A stretch of 64,000 nucleotides of DNA. Source: Flavipsychrobacter sp. (GTDB lineage Bacteria > Bacteroidota > Bacteroidia > Chitinophagales > Chitinophagaceae). Where the stretch lies: positions 159,591-223,590 of the forward strand of contig JAEUVF010000010.1 in assembly GCA_016787265.1 (NCBI GenBank), written 5' to 3'. This document shows, piece after piece, positions 18,238-28,591 of the stretch (within the stretch, counting starts at the first letter, position 1; every line of letters starts with the position of its first letter). A program made the position numbers and the translations under genes. The notes beneath the pieces were generated by a model. That model had not been told where the DNA came from and searched no databases. It was given only the letters and a program-made list of their open reading frames with translations.

Positions 18238-21200
18238 ATGGAGCAAAAAAAGTACTGGCAAAGTTTCGGAGAGTTGAATAACTCAGCAGCACATCAGCAA
18301 AACGCGCAGGACGAGTTTAAAGAAGATCTTCCGTTTGAAGGATTGGATGACAAAGGACTGGGTTCTGCTGCCACACCTCGCCGTGACTTCCTTAAATACG
18401 TAGGTTTCAGCACAGCGGCTGCTGCAGTAGCGGCGAGTTGTGAAATGCCTGTAAAAAAGGCTATCCCCTTTGTTAATCGTCCGGTTGATGCTATTCCTGG
18501 TGTAGCAAATTACTATGCTACAACATTTTTAGCCGGAGGTACTGCCATCCCTGTTGTGGCCAAAGTGCGGGATGGTCGTCCGATTAAAATTGAAGGAAAC
18601 GAATTGTCCAGCTGGTCTAAAGGTGCTACCACTGCTCAGGTGCAGGCATCTGTATTAGATCTGTATGATACAGCTCGTCTGCGTTTCCCCATGGCAGATA
18701 AAAAAGAAGTAAGCACATTTGATGCTTTTGATAAAATGGTAGGTGAGGCGCTGGCCGGCTTAAATGGTGCACCCGTTGTACTGTTAACCAGCACTGTTAA
18801 CTCTCCCTCCTCCAAGGCAGTAATTGCAGAATTCCTGGCGAAATATCCCGGAGCACGTCATGTACAATATGACGGTGTTTCTTACAGTGGTATGTTACTC
18901 GCGAATGAAGCAAGTTTTGGTAGCCGGATGATCCCTTCCTATGCATTTGATAAAGCGAAGGTGATAGTAAGTTTGGGCGCTGATTTTCTGGGAACCTGGC
19001 TGAACCCGGTTGAGTTCCAGCATGGTTACACCCGCGGTCGTAAGGTGGATCCGAAAAATCCATCCATGAGCAAGCATTACCAGTTCGAATCGATGCTGAG
19101 TATGACTGGTGCGAATGCGGACGAGCGGTATACACATCGCCCTTCAGAAACAGGTGTAGTAGCTGCCGCCTTACTGTCTGCCATCAATGGTCAGGGTGCT
19201 GCTGGAATCAGTGATGCTGCCCTGAAAAAAGGTATTGAACAGGCTGCGAAAGACCTGACAAGCAACAAAGGTCAGGCGCTGGTTGTGGCCAATAGCAATG
19301 ATGTGAATGTTCAGTTGATTGTGAATGCGATCAATGATGCGGTTGGATCTTATGGAACAACCATTGACCTGGTAAGCAAACTGCAGAACAAGGCGGGTAT
19401 TGATGCAGAGTTTGCCAAACTGGTAGAAGAAATGAATGCCGGATCTGTGGGTGCGGTATTATTATACGATGTGAATCCGGCGTACGATTATTTCGATGCT
19501 GAAAAATTCATCGCAGGACTGAAAAAAGTTCGTGTATCGGTATCCTTCAACGAAAAGATGGATGAAACAACCGAACACTGTAAATATGTTTTACCAGCAA
19601 ATCATTACCTGGAGAGCTGGGGAGATGCAGAACAAAAAGTTGGTTATATCAGCATGCTGCAGCCAACTATCGCGCCTTTGTTCAAGACAAGGCAGTGGCA
19701 GGATAATCTGCTGAAGTGGAGTGGTAGTGCAGTTACGTATGCAGAATACTTCAAAAATTTCTGGACTACCCGTTTAGGTGGAGACAATACCTATCTGAAA
19801 GCACTTCAGGATGGTGTTGTGGAATCACCTGCCATGGTAATGGGCTTCCCCAGCTTTAATGGCGGATCAGTAGCTGCTGCGGTTGCGGCGGTAGGGTCGG
19901 CTAAAAAATCCAGTGGAACTGAACTGGTAATTTACCAGAAAGCTACGTTTACGGATGGCCGGCAGTCGAACAACCCCTGGTTGCAGGAGACTCCGGATCC
20001 AATAACCCGGGCTACCTGGGACAACTACCTGATGGTTTCACCTGCACTTGGTAAGAGTATGTTTGGTATTGATATTACCAATGCTACACAGGCAGATGAG
20101 TATGAAGCTTTCCCGAAGAAGCCGGTTGTAAAAGTGAAGCTGGGCAACAAAGAAGAAGAATTGCCGGTATTGATCATTCCTGGTATGCAGGCGGATACGG
20201 TTGCAGTGGCAGTTGGATATGGAAGAACAGAGGCAATTGGCCGGGCAGCTGCTGGAGTTGGTAAGAATGCTTACAAGTTTGGCGTTTTCAATGGTACAAC
20301 TGTACTGAATACAGCTGCGGTTACTGTTGAAAAAACTGCCGGAGAATATAAAATTGCCACTACCCAAACGCACAGCTCTTATGAGGGTCGTTATGAAGTG
20401 ATCAAAGAAATAACACTTGCAGATTATACCAAGAATCCAACCAAGATCATTGATGCACGTGCAAAAGAGTTAGAGCCCTGGGGAGGTTTGGAGAATTACG
20501 AAAAAGATGGAACCATCTACCCGGTATTTGACAAGCCTGGTATTAAATGGGGTATGAGCATCGATCTGAACAGCTGTTATGGTTGTGGTGCCTGTGTGGT
20601 TGCCTGTACCGCAGAAAACAACGTATCTGTAGTTGGTAAGCCTGAAGTATTGCGTGCACATGATATGCACTGGTTGCGTATCGACCGTTATTTCGCAGGT
20701 GATCCCAATGATCCGAACAGCATCCAGACAGTGTTTCAGCCAATGATGTGTCAGCACTGTGACAATGCTCCCTGCGAGAACGTTTGTCCGGTTGCGGCAA
20801 CCAACCACAGTTCTGAAGGCTTGAACCAAATGACCTACAACCGTTGTATCGGTACAAGATATTGCGCGAATAACTGTCCGTATAAAGTACGTCGTTTCAA
20901 CTGGGCTGACTATACCGGATCCGACAGTTTCGGAGACAATATGGTAGGTGGAAAAGGTGAGAACGATGTGATTCTGATGATGAACGATGACCTGACCCGG
21001 ATGGTGTTGAACCCGGATGTTACCGTTCGTAGTCGTGGTGTGATTGAAAAATGTTCTTTCTGCGTTCAGCGTCTGCAGGAAGGCAAACTGGCTGCGAAAA
21101 AAGCCGGACGCCCGCTTGAAGATCGGGATGTTAAAACTGCCTGTCAGCAGGCTTGTGCTGCCGATGCGATTGTATTCGGTAATGTGAACAATGCTGAAAG

Positions 21201-21390
21201 TGCTGTTTCCAAACACCGTAATGAGAATAAGAATCGCCTGTTTTATGTGCAGGAGCAGATTCACGTATTACCGAATGTGAGCTACCTGGCCAAGGTTCGG
21301 AATACCGGTGAAATCAGTGCGCATGAGCAGTATGGAAAGCCTCATTTTATGAATGAGGGTGGACATGCAGCGGAAGGAGGACACCATTAG
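18238..21390 (+). CDS. actB: Alternative complex III, iron-sulfur/molybdopterin-like subunit ActB
   Basis: A 1050-residue fusion. A Tat-type leader (PRRDFLKYVGFSTAAAAVAASC) has a possible lipid Cys. A molybdopterin-oxidoreductase-like domain (about 90-740) follows; in this family it has lost the cofactor. The C-terminal ferredoxin domain (about 770-985) has the four-cluster cysteine sets CYGCGACVVAC (from 780), CQHCDNAPCENVCP, CIGTRYCANNCP and CSFCVQRL...CQQAC. It sits on the periplasmic side and relays electrons in the complex. A GAAGTGAGAAGT repeat begins right after its stop codon. A 264-codon antisense ORF across the 3' half is a shadow. Confidence 0.95.
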   Translation: MEQKKYWQSFGELNNSAAHQQNAQDEFKEDLPFEGLDDKGLGSAATPRRDFLKYVGFSTAAAAVAASCEMPVKKAIPFVNRPVDAIPGVANYYATTFLAGGTAIPVVAKVRDGRPIKIEGNELSSWSKGATTAQVQASVLDLYDTARLRFPMADKKEVSTFDAFDKMVGEALAGLNGAPVVLLTSTVNSPSSKAVIAEFLAKYPGARHVQYDGVSYSGMLLANEASFGSRMIPSYAFDKAKVIVSLGADFLGTWLNPVEFQHGYTRGRKVDPKNPSMSKHYQFESMLSMTGANADERYTHRPSETGVVAAALLSAINGQGAAGISDAALKKGIEQAAKDLTSNKGQALVVANSNDVNVQLIVNAINDAVGSYGTTIDLVSKLQNKAGIDAEFAKLVEEMNAGSVGAVLLYDVNPAYDYFDAEKFIAGLKKVRVSVSFNEKMDETTEHCKYVLPANHYLESWGDAEQKVGYISMLQPTIAPLFKTRQWQDNLLKWSGSAVTYAEYFKNFWTTRLGGDNTYLKALQDGVVESPAMVMGFPSFNGGSVAAAVAAVGSAKKSSGTELVIYQKATFTDGRQSNNPWLQETPDPITRATWDNYLMVSPALGKSMFGIDITNATQADEYEAFPKKPVVKVKLGNKEEELPVLIIPGMQADTVAVAVGYGRTEAIGRAAAGVGKNAYKFGVFNGTTVLNTAAVTVEKTAGEYKIATTQTHSSYEGRYEVIKEITLADYTKNPTKIIDARAKELEPWGGLENYEKDGTIYPVFDKPGIKWGMSIDLNSCYGCGACVVACTAENNVSVVGKPEVLRAHDMHWLRIDRYFAGDPNDPNSIQTVFQPMMCQHCDNAPCENVCPVAATNHSSEGLNQMTYNRCIGTRYCANNCPYKVRRFNWADYTGSDSFGDNMVGGKGENDVILMMNDDLTRMVLNPDVTVRSRGVIEKCSFCVQRLQEGKLAAKKAGRPLEDRDVKTACQQACAADAIVFGNVNNAESAVSKHRNENKNRLFYVQEQIHVLPNVSYLAKVRNTGEISAHEQYGKPHFMNEGGHAAEGGHH

Positions 21391-21440
21391 GAAGTGAGAA
21401 GTAAGAATTGAGAAGTTAGAAGTGTGAAGTAGGAAGAAAG
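21391..21440. repeat. GAAGTGAGAAGT-type degenerate tandem repeat
   Basis: Degenerate 7-8 bp units (GAAGTGA, GAAGTAA, GAATTGA, GAAGTTA, GAAGTGT, GAAGTAG) start at the base after the actB stop codon and fill part of the actB-actC gap. This is the same class as the block at 1811-1846. Confidence 0.7.
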
Positions 21441-21516
21441 TCAAAGAAAGAAGAAACTGAACTTATAAAAACCAACAGGCGAAGGGGTTAGAGCCGACGC
21501 TAAATGCTTATACGAT

Positions 21517-22959
21517 ATGGCATTACTAAGATACGAATCACAAGTTAGAGAGCCACTGGTAACAGGTGCTAAGACTTATCACGATGTAACGGAAGACATT
21601 GTCCGTCCAATTGAAGCGGCTCCTTCCAGGTTATGGAAGATCGGTTTTACCATCTCCGTAATACTGTTGTTATTTGGGGTTTATTCGGTGTATCGTGAAG
21701 TAGTTTATGGTATCGGGGAATGGAACCTGAATAAGACCATCGGCTGGGGTTGGGATATTACCAACTTCGTTTGGTGGGTAGGTATCGGTCACGCGGGTAC
21801 CCTGATCTCCGCGATCCTTCTGTTGTTTCGCCAGGGATGGCGTACCGGTGTAAACCGCGCAGCAGAAGCGATGACAATCTTTGCGGTAATGTGTGCGGGC
21901 CAGTTCCCCATCTTCCACATGGGTCGTGTATGGATGGCTTTCTTCGTACTTCCTTATCCAAACAGTCGCGGTCCTCTGTGGGTAAACTTTAACTCTCCGC
22001 TTTTGTGGGACGTATTTGCGATCTCAACGTACTTTACTGTATCACTGCTTTTCTGGTATGCTGGATTGTTACCTGACCTGGCAACTGTGCGGGATCGTGC
22101 TAAGGTAAAGTGGAGAAAAAATCTGTATGGGGTTCTTTCATTTGGCTGGACCGGTTCTACCAAGCACTGGCAGCGTCATGAAGCTCTTTCTCTTGTACTG
22201 GCTGGTTTGAGTACTCCGCTTGTACTTTCTGTACATACCATCGTATCCTTTGACTTCGCAACTTCAGTAATTCCCGGGTGGCATACCACGATCTTCCCTC
22301 CCTATTTCGTTGCGGGTGCGATCTTCTCCGGATTTGCGATGGTACAAACCCTACTTATCATTACCCGGAAGGTGTTAAACCTGAACGATTATATTACAAT
22401 GGAACACATTGAGGTGATGAACAAGGTAATTGTACTGACTGGTTCCATTGTGGGAATTGCCTATATCACAGAGCTGTTTATTTCCTGGTATGGCCAGAAC
22501 CCATATGAAATGGCGGCTTTCAAGAACCGTTATGATCTGAGTACCCCTTATGCGTGGAGCTACTGGCTGATGATGAGTTGTAACGTTATTGCACCTCAGT
22601 TTTTCTGGTTCCGCAAACTGAGAAGAAACATCCTCTTCACTTTCTTTATGAGTATAATCGTGAACGTGGGTATGTGGTTTGAACGATTTGTAATTATCGT
22701 AACGTCCATTTATCGCGACTACCTGCCAAGTAGCTGGAGTACCTATTATACACCGTCTATTTGGGAAGTTGGATTTTACCTCGGTACGTTTGGATTGTTC
22801 TTTACCTGCTTCTTTGCATTTGCCAAATATTTCCCGGTTATCGCGATCGCAGAGATCAAACATATCCTGAAGAAAAATGGTGAGAGCTATAAGGATAATA
22901 TGGGCGAAGAAGAGAAAGCTACAGTGGAGCATTTTACACATGAGCATGCGCACCATTAA
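21517..22959 (+). CDS. actC: Alternative complex III, NrfD-like quinol subunit ActC
   Basis: A 480-residue polytopic membrane protein of the NrfD/PsrC family with about ten helices. It includes WWVGIGHAGTLISAILLLFRQGWR and a charged cytoplasmic C-terminus ending THEHAHH. ActC and ActF are the two NrfD-like subunits; ActC carries the quinol-oxidising site in solved structures of this complex. It fits between actB and actD in the canonical order. A GTGAAAGGT array begins at the base after its stop. Confidence 0.95.
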   Translation: MALLRYESQVREPLVTGAKTYHDVTEDIVRPIEAAPSRLWKIGFTISVILLLFGVYSVYREVVYGIGEWNLNKTIGWGWDITNFVWWVGIGHAGTLISAILLLFRQGWRTGVNRAAEAMTIFAVMCAGQFPIFHMGRVWMAFFVLPYPNSRGPLWVNFNSPLLWDVFAISTYFTVSLLFWYAGLLPDLATVRDRAKVKWRKNLYGVLSFGWTGSTKHWQRHEALSLVLAGLSTPLVLSVHTIVSFDFATSVIPGWHTTIFPPYFVAGAIFSGFAMVQTLLIITRKVLNLNDYITMEHIEVMNKVIVLTGSIVGIAYITELFISWYGQNPYEMAAFKNRYDLSTPYAWSYWLMMSCNVIAPQFFWFRKLRRNILFTFFMSIIVNVGMWFERFVIIVTSIYRDYLPSSWSTYYTPSIWEVGFYLGTFGLFFTCFFAFAKYFPVIAIAEIKHILKKNGESYKDNMGEEEKATVEHFTHEHAHH

Positions 22960-23003
22960 GAAGTGAAAGGTGAAAGGTGAAAGGTGAAAGGTGAAAGGTG
23001 AGA
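22960..23003. repeat. GTGAAAG heptamer array
   Basis: After GAAGTGAAAGG there are five consecutive exact 7-bp units (GTGAAAG), then GTGAGACG. The array begins immediately at the base after the actC stop. An almost identical array with the same GAAGTGAAAGG entry is at 37586-37630, and a reverse-complement copy is at 1852-1885. Confidence 0.9.
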
Positions 23004-23038
23004 CGAAAAAAAATTAACAACAAAGAATTCGAATAAAA

Positions 23039-23632
23039 ATGGCAAAAAAGAAATTCGTAGTTGGATGCTTTGATGACGAAAAAGTCCTGTTTCCAGCAGT
23101 GAAGAAGGTTCGCAAGGCAGGCTATAAAATTCACGATGTATATACGCCGTTTCCCATTCACGGACTTGACCAGGCGATGGGATTGCGGGATACCAGTTTG
23201 CATACTGCAGGTTTTATCTATGGTATCACTGGTACCGCTACTGCCCTGTCTTTTATGAGCTGGGTGTTCAATAAGGACTGGCCTCTGAATATCGGCGGTA
23301 AGCCACATTTTCCACTACCTGCCTTTATACCTATCACGTTCGAATTAACTGTATTATTCTCAGCAGTAGGGATGGTACTGACATTTTGTTATCTCTGTCA
23401 GCTGGCTCCATTTGTAAAAAAGCATCATTTTCATGCACGTGCTACAGATGATCTGTTTGTAATGGTGCTCGAGTGCACATCCAGGACAAATGAAGCGGAT
23501 GCCAAAGCGTTTCTGGACAGTGTAGGTGCAAAAGAGATTAATGTGCAGGAAGCTGAAGATGGCTGGTGGCTCGGCAGGTATGCTAAGGACCAGAAGTTGT
23601 ATAGCACGCCATCAGAAAATAGTTTAGCATAA
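23039..23632 (+). CDS. actD: Alternative complex III subunit ActD (DUF3341)
   Basis: A 197-residue DUF3341 protein. A soluble N-terminal part (FVVGCFDDEKVLFPAVKKVR) is followed by two membrane helices (about 60-80 and 97-120) and a cytoplasmic C-terminal alpha/beta part (FVMVLECTSRTNEADA). In the complex it is a structural subunit next to ActC. Position and spacing are as in other Bacteroidota act operons. Confidence 0.94.
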   Translation: MAKKKFVVGCFDDEKVLFPAVKKVRKAGYKIHDVYTPFPIHGLDQAMGLRDTSLHTAGFIYGITGTATALSFMSWVFNKDWPLNIGGKPHFPLPAFIPITFELTVLFSAVGMVLTFCYLCQLAPFVKKHHFHARATDDLFVMVLECTSRTNEADAKAFLDSVGAKEINVQEAEDGWWLGRYAKDQKLYSTPSENSLA

Positions 23633-23653
23633 CCCTAGAAGAAGTCAAGAAGC

Positions 23654-24301
23654 ATGAATAAGATATCCATCATAGCGGTAGTTTTCGGTGCAGTAGCGTT
23701 CAGCAGCTGTAGCGATGTAAAGCGCACTCCGGGTAAAGTATATATGCCAGACATGGCATATAGTCGCGCTGTTGAGACCTACAATGACAACCGTGAGTTG
23801 CAGGCAGAAGGAATAAATTACAATGCAGAACCGGTAGCAGGAACTGTTGCCCGTGGTGAAGAGGTAATTTACCGGATGTTAAAAGATACAACTGGTACCT
23901 ATGTTACTTCAGCAGCTCTTAAGAACCCACTGACTACCCGTTTGACTGAAGCCGATTATACTGAAACCGAAAGACTTTACCTGATCAACTGTGGTATATG
24001 TCATGGTTCCAAACTGGATGGTAACGGACCATTATACAATGATGGAAAAGGACCTTATCCGCTGGCCCCTAAGAATCTTGTTTCAGATGAAATCAAAAAA
24101 ATGGCGGATGGCACCATCTTTCATTCCATCACTTATGGAAAGAACCTGATGGGATCCTATGCCTCTCATCTGACACCAAAGCAGCGCTGGATGATGGTAC
24201 AGTATATCCGAATGAAACAAAATGGCGAAACCCCGGGTGCAGCAGCTACCGATAGCACAACTGCAGTTAAGGCTGACAGTACTGCAACTGCGATGAACTA
24301 A
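23654..24301 (+). CDS. actE: Alternative complex III monoheme cytochrome c ActE
   Basis: A 215-residue lipoprotein with a signal ending VAFSSC. One heme motif, CGICH, lies near residue 114, and a distal Met ligand is likely in YGKNLMGSYASHL. The C-terminal 25 residues are an Ala/Thr-rich tail. It is the mobile-like cytochrome c subunit of alternative complex III, anchored by lipid on the periplasmic face. It starts 21 bp after actD. Confidence 0.94.
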   Translation: MNKISIIAVVFGAVAFSSCSDVKRTPGKVYMPDMAYSRAVETYNDNRELQAEGINYNAEPVAGTVARGEEVIYRMLKDTTGTYVTSAALKNPLTTRLTEADYTETERLYLINCGICHGSKLDGNGPLYNDGKGPYPLAPKNLVSDEIKKMADGTIFHSITYGKNLMGSYASHLTPKQRWMMVQYIRMKQNGETPGAAATDSTTAVKADSTATAMN

Positions 24302-24328
24302 AAACCAATTTGACCAAACGATAAATTT

Positions 24329-25555
24329 TTGAGAATGTCTTTCAGAGAGCAATTTGAAATACCTGCCAAGTACAAGATGTGGTCGATGATTCTGATGGCG
24401 GTGGGATTGGTTTCCATCCTAGTAGGATATTTTATCTATGGCACGGGCGATGAGCATGCGAATGCGCGTTTCTGGGCTGTATTATTGTATAATAGCGTTT
24501 ACTTTCTTCTGATTGTAAATGCTGCCATGTTCTTTATCTGTGCTACTACCCTTGCGATGGGCGGATGGCAAATGAGTTTCAGGAGAGTTGCAGAAGCAAT
24601 ATCAACTGCGGTAATTCCAATTGGAATTATTACCGGTGTAATATTAGTTGCGCTGGTTGTTGGTCACCAGCACCATATTTACCATTGGATTACTCCGGAT
24701 CCGAACGACCATATCCTGATGGGGAAAATTGGATTTTTGAATCCCACTTTCTTTATCGTCTGGACGAGTCTAACGTTGATTGGATGGATTGTTCTGGGTG
24801 CAAAAATGCGTTCCGTTAGTCGGGAGATTGATAATGGAGGACCACTGAGTGAGGAAGAAGGAAAAAAATACATTTTCAAGAACACCATCTGGGGGTCACT
24901 ATATCTTGTATGGTTTGGTCTTACAGTGGCATCTACGGTTCCCTGGTTGTGGTTCATGAGTATTGATGCGCACTGGTACAGTACCATGTATAGCTGGTAT
25001 ACTTTTGCTTCTTCATTTGTTGCAGGGATTTCCCTCATTACGATATATGTAATTTACCTGAAGAACCAGGGTTACCTGGAATTGGTGAACCAGGAGCATC
25101 TGCATGATCTGGGCAAGTTCATGTTTGCATTCTCCGTATTCTGGACATACCTGTGGTTTAGTCAGTACATGCTGATCTGGTATGCGAATATTCCGGAAGA
25201 AACCGTTTATTTCAAACACCGTGTTCAGGGGCCTTATCGTGGAATTTTCTTCCTGAACCTGATCATTAACTTTATTGCTCCCTTGCTGATTCTGATGAGA
25301 AGAAGTTCAAAACGTAACTATACATTGCTCGTATTTATGTCAGTGTTGATCATCTTTGGTCACTGGATAGATTTTTACCAAATGGTGATTGCCTCTGTAT
25401 CCAAGGAGCATGTAGAACTTGGACTATTTGATTTTGGAGTGGCGGCAGGATTTATCGGTCTGATAATGTGGGCAACTGGTAATGCCTTAAGCAAACATTC
25501 TCTGATCAACCGGAATCATCCTTTCCTGAAGGAAAGTATTATTCACCATACCTGA
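24329..25555 (+). CDS. actF: Alternative complex III, second NrfD-like subunit ActF
   Basis: A 408-residue membrane protein with about ten helices, the shorter NrfD-like paralogue of ActC. Recognisable parts are YNSVYFLLIVNAAMFFICAT, GHQHHIYHWITPD and FWTYLWFSQYMLIWYANIP. It completes the ActABCDEF set. The oxidase genes follow after 71 bp, as expected for the alternative complex III-oxidase supercomplex seen in flavobacteria. Confidence 0.94.
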   Translation: MRMSFREQFEIPAKYKMWSMILMAVGLVSILVGYFIYGTGDEHANARFWAVLLYNSVYFLLIVNAAMFFICATTLAMGGWQMSFRRVAEAISTAVIPIGIITGVILVALVVGHQHHIYHWITPDPNDHILMGKIGFLNPTFFIVWTSLTLIGWIVLGAKMRSVSREIDNGGPLSEEEGKKYIFKNTIWGSLYLVWFGLTVASTVPWLWFMSIDAHWYSTMYSWYTFASSFVAGISLITIYVIYLKNQGYLELVNQEHLHDLGKFMFAFSVFWTYLWFSQYMLIWYANIPEETVYFKHRVQGPYRGIFFLNLIINFIAPLLILMRRSSKRNYTLLVFMSVLIIFGHWIDFYQMVIASVSKEHVELGLFDFGVAAGFIGLIMWATGNALSKHSLINRNHPFLKESIIHHT

Positions 25556-25626
25556 TAGAGCAAGATTAAACAAAAGCATAGCATATAAGCTTTCATTCAA
25601 AACTTTGTATAAACACGGAATAAGAC

Positions 25627-26694
25627 ATGTCAACATTATTAATCATTGCGATCCTGTTGTTGGGTTTTATAGTGGTCTTTCAGATCGCAAAAGCCAGCGA
25701 ATATGTATCTGTGTTGAAAGGTGAAAAGAAAACCTTTGAGCAGAATAACAAGATTAATGGTTTCCTGCTCCTTGCTTTCATGATCCTCGGGCTGATCGGA
25801 GTATACTGGTGCAATGAATTATTCAAGGGTAAAATTCTCGGTGAAGCAGCATCAGACCATGGTGAAAAGATTGACACGATGTTGTACATCACAATAGCCA
25901 TTACCGGGATTGTGTTTGTGATTACCCAGATCTTATTGTTTTGGTTCTCTTTCAAGTACCAGTATAAGGAAGGCAGAAAAGCATTTTACTATCCACACAA
26001 CAACAAACTTGAGGTTATCTGGACGGTTATACCTGCCATCGCGCTGACTGTATTGGTTGGATTTGGTCTGTATTACTGGTTCAAAATCACCGGTGATGCT
26101 CCCAAAGAAGCTAATGTGGTAGAAATTACCGGAAAACAATTTGGATGGATTTACCGCTATCCCGGTAAGGATAAAGTATTTGGTAAGAAATACTATAAGA
26201 ACATTGACGAAGGTAAATTGAACCAGCTCGGCCTGATCTGGGACGATAAAGCTTCTCATGACGATGTGGTAACAAATGAAGCCATGTACCTGGTAGTTGG
26301 CAAGCCGGTAAAACTGATTATCAACAGTCGTGATGTAGTACATGATGTTGGTCTGGCACATTTTCGGATGAAAATGGATGCTGTTCCCGGAACGCCAACC
26401 ACAATGTGGTTTACACCTAAGTACACCACTGCCCAGATGAAAGAAAAAACTGGTAATCCTGATTTTGAATATGAGATTTCCTGTGATCAGATGTGTGGCA
26501 AAGGGCATTACTCCATGAAGGGTATTGTGAAAGTGGTGGAGCCGGCAGAATACCTGTTATGGCTGGCCAAACAGAAATCAAATTATGTAATGTCAAATCC
26601 TGAACTGGAGTCCAGGCCAGCAGTACCGGTTGCTGCACCAGCGGACAGTACAGTAACAGCTGCTGCAAACATTACAGGATCCAATTCAAATTAA
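25627..26694 (+). CDS. coxB: Cytochrome c oxidase subunit II
   Basis: 355 residues. Hydrophobic N-terminal helices (about 1-22, 45-65, 83-105, 130-150) are followed by the CuA cupredoxin domain. CuA ligands are visible: His in SRDVVHDVG and the block CDQMCGKGHYSM (two Cys, His, Met). An insertion between the strands (about 178-212) is usual in Bacteroidota. It receives electrons from cytochrome c or directly from alternative complex III and passes them to subunit I. The Ala/Thr-rich C-terminal tail carries no heme domain. Confidence 0.95.
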   Translation: MSTLLIIAILLLGFIVVFQIAKASEYVSVLKGEKKTFEQNNKINGFLLLAFMILGLIGVYWCNELFKGKILGEAASDHGEKIDTMLYITIAITGIVFVITQILLFWFSFKYQYKEGRKAFYYPHNNKLEVIWTVIPAIALTVLVGFGLYYWFKITGDAPKEANVVEITGKQFGWIYRYPGKDKVFGKKYYKNIDEGKLNQLGLIWDDKASHDDVVTNEAMYLVVGKPVKLIINSRDVVHDVGLAHFRMKMDAVPGTPTTMWFTPKYTTAQMKEKTGNPDFEYEISCDQMCGKGHYSMKGIVKVVEPAEYLLWLAKQKSNYVMSNPELESRPAVPVAAPADSTVTAAANITGSNSN

Positions 26695-26722
26695 GGTCGT
26701 ACCGAAAAACAAATAGATTTTT

Positions 26723-28555
26723 ATGAGCCAAGAAGTGAATTTGAACGATCAGGTGGGAGCGATGACCACACATGAGGTTCATCATGATGAGCATCATGGT
26801 CATCACCACAAGGAAACCTTCATTACGAAGTATGTGTTCAGTCAGGATCACAAGATGATTGCCAAGCAGTTCCTGATCACGGGTATTATATGGGCAATTA
26901 TCGGCGGTCTTTTTTCGGTAATGTTCCGTCTGCAACTGGGTTTTCCCAATGAAACCTTCCCCTTCCTTGAAAACATCCTGGGTAAGTGGGCAGCAGGTGG
27001 AAAGATCCAGCCTGAATTCTATTATGCGCTGACCACGATGCACGGTACCGTTTTGGTATTCTTTGTATTGACAGCAGGTTTGAGTGGAACCTTTTCCAAT
27101 TTCCTGATTCCTCTACAGGTTGGTGCCCGGGATATGGCGTCTCCCTTCATGAATATGTTGAGTTACTGGTTCTTTTTCGTAGCCAGTATCATTATGATCA
27201 GCTCACTTTTTGTGCAAACCGGACCTGCTAGTGGCGGATGGACCGTTTATCCTCCATTAAGTGCATTGGGTGATGCATCGGAAGGTTCCAAAATCGGGAT
27301 GGATTTATGGCTTATTGCAATGGCTCTCTTTGTAGTTAACTCACTACTGGGAAGTCTGAACTATATTTCTACGATTCTTAACATGCGGACAAAGGGCATG
27401 AGCATGACGCGTATGCCCCTGACTATCTGGGCGCTGTTCTTTACGGCTGTTCTGGGTGTATTGTCCTTCCCGGTACTTCTGTCTGGTTTTATCCTGTTAT
27501 TATTTGACCGTCATGCCGGAACCAGTTTCTACCTGTCTGATATATTCCTCGCTTCTACCCAGAAGGCGCTGCCTAATGAGGGCGGAAGTGCGATCCTTTA
27601 CCAACACCTGTTCTGGTTCCTGGGTCACCCGGAAGTTTATATTATCATCCTTCCAACCATGGGTCTGGTATCGGATGTAATGTCTGCCAATGCCCGTAAA
27701 CCAATCTTCGGTTACATGGCGATGGTTGGTTCCATGTTTGCAATTGCTGTACTGGCCTTCCTGGTTTGGGCGCACCACATGTTCGTAACCGGACTGAACC
27801 CCTTCCTTGGAGCGTTCTTTGTATTGCTGACCTTGTTGATTGCGGTGCCTTCTGCGATCAAAGTATTCAACTGGCTTACTACACTTTGGAGAGGTAATCT
27901 CCGCTTTACGCCAGGGATGCTGTTTTCGATTGGATTCGTAAGTCTGTTTATTTCAGGAGGACTGACTGGTATCTTCCTGGGTAACTCTACCCTGGATATT
28001 CACCTGCATGATACCTATTTCGTTATTGCGCATTTCCATATTGTAATGGGTGTATCAGCGTTCTTTGGCATGTTTGCCGGCTTGTATCACTGGTTCCCCA
28101 AGATGTATGGTCGTTATATGAATAATACACTGGCTTATATCCATTTCTGGATTACGCTGGTGGGTGCTTACCTGATTTTCTGGCCGATGCATTACCAGGG
28201 TCTGGCAGGTGTTCCGCGTCGTTACCTGGACTTTAGCGGATGGGAATCATTTAACCAGTTTGACGGACTGAACCGCTTTATTTCCATCGTAACCATCATG
28301 GTATTTGCTGTACAGCTATTATTTGTATTCAACTTTTTCTATAGCATCTTCAAAGGACGCAGAGTAACCACTCAAAATCCCTGGGGTGCAACATCACTGG
28401 AATGGACTACTCCGATCAATCCTGGTCATGGTAACTGGGAAGGTGAGATACCGGAAGTGCATCGTTGGGCCTATGATTACGGTAAGGATGGTCGTGATTT
28501 CATACCACAAACCGAACCGATATCAGCGAATGAAAGTCCGGAGAGTAAGCATTGA
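26723..28555 (+). CDS. coxA: Cytochrome c oxidase subunit I
   Basis: 610 residues, about 12 helices. The His/Tyr cross-link motif is in WFLGHPEVYIIILP, the CuB histidines in WAHHMFVTGL, and the heme-binding block in HDTYFVIAHFHIVMG. A His-rich N-terminal stretch (THEVHHDEHHGHHHK) precedes the first helix. It is the proton-pumping catalytic subunit that reduces oxygen to water. It is followed by a strong terminator at 28592-28626, so at least part of transcription ends here. Confidence 0.96.
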   Translation: MSQEVNLNDQVGAMTTHEVHHDEHHGHHHKETFITKYVFSQDHKMIAKQFLITGIIWAIIGGLFSVMFRLQLGFPNETFPFLENILGKWAAGGKIQPEFYYALTTMHGTVLVFFVLTAGLSGTFSNFLIPLQVGARDMASPFMNMLSYWFFFVASIIMISSLFVQTGPASGGWTVYPPLSALGDASEGSKIGMDLWLIAMALFVVNSLLGSLNYISTILNMRTKGMSMTRMPLTIWALFFTAVLGVLSFPVLLSGFILLLFDRHAGTSFYLSDIFLASTQKALPNEGGSAILYQHLFWFLGHPEVYIIILPTMGLVSDVMSANARKPIFGYMAMVGSMFAIAVLAFLVWAHHMFVTGLNPFLGAFFVLLTLLIAVPSAIKVFNWLTTLWRGNLRFTPGMLFSIGFVSLFISGGLTGIFLGNSTLDIHLHDTYFVIAHFHIVMGVSAFFGMFAGLYHWFPKMYGRYMNNTLAYIHFWITLVGAYLIFWPMHYQGLAGVPRRYLDFSGWESFNQFDGLNRFISIVTIMVFAVQLLFVFNFFYSIFKGRRVTTQNPWGATSLEWTTPINPGHGNWEGEIPEVHRWAYDYGKDGRDFIPQTEPISANESPESKH

Positions 28556-28591
28556 TTCGGGGCTGATAGTTTGTGAATACTGAATCGAATT

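Noticed and set aside
20470..21264. 264-codon ORF antisense to actB
   Set aside because: It runs opposite to a well-conserved ferredoxin domain and has no recognisable motif; a shadow caused by codon bias.
22960..23003. Heptamer arrays at 22960 and 37586 as CRISPR
   Set aside because: Units of 7 bp without spacers, no cas genes.
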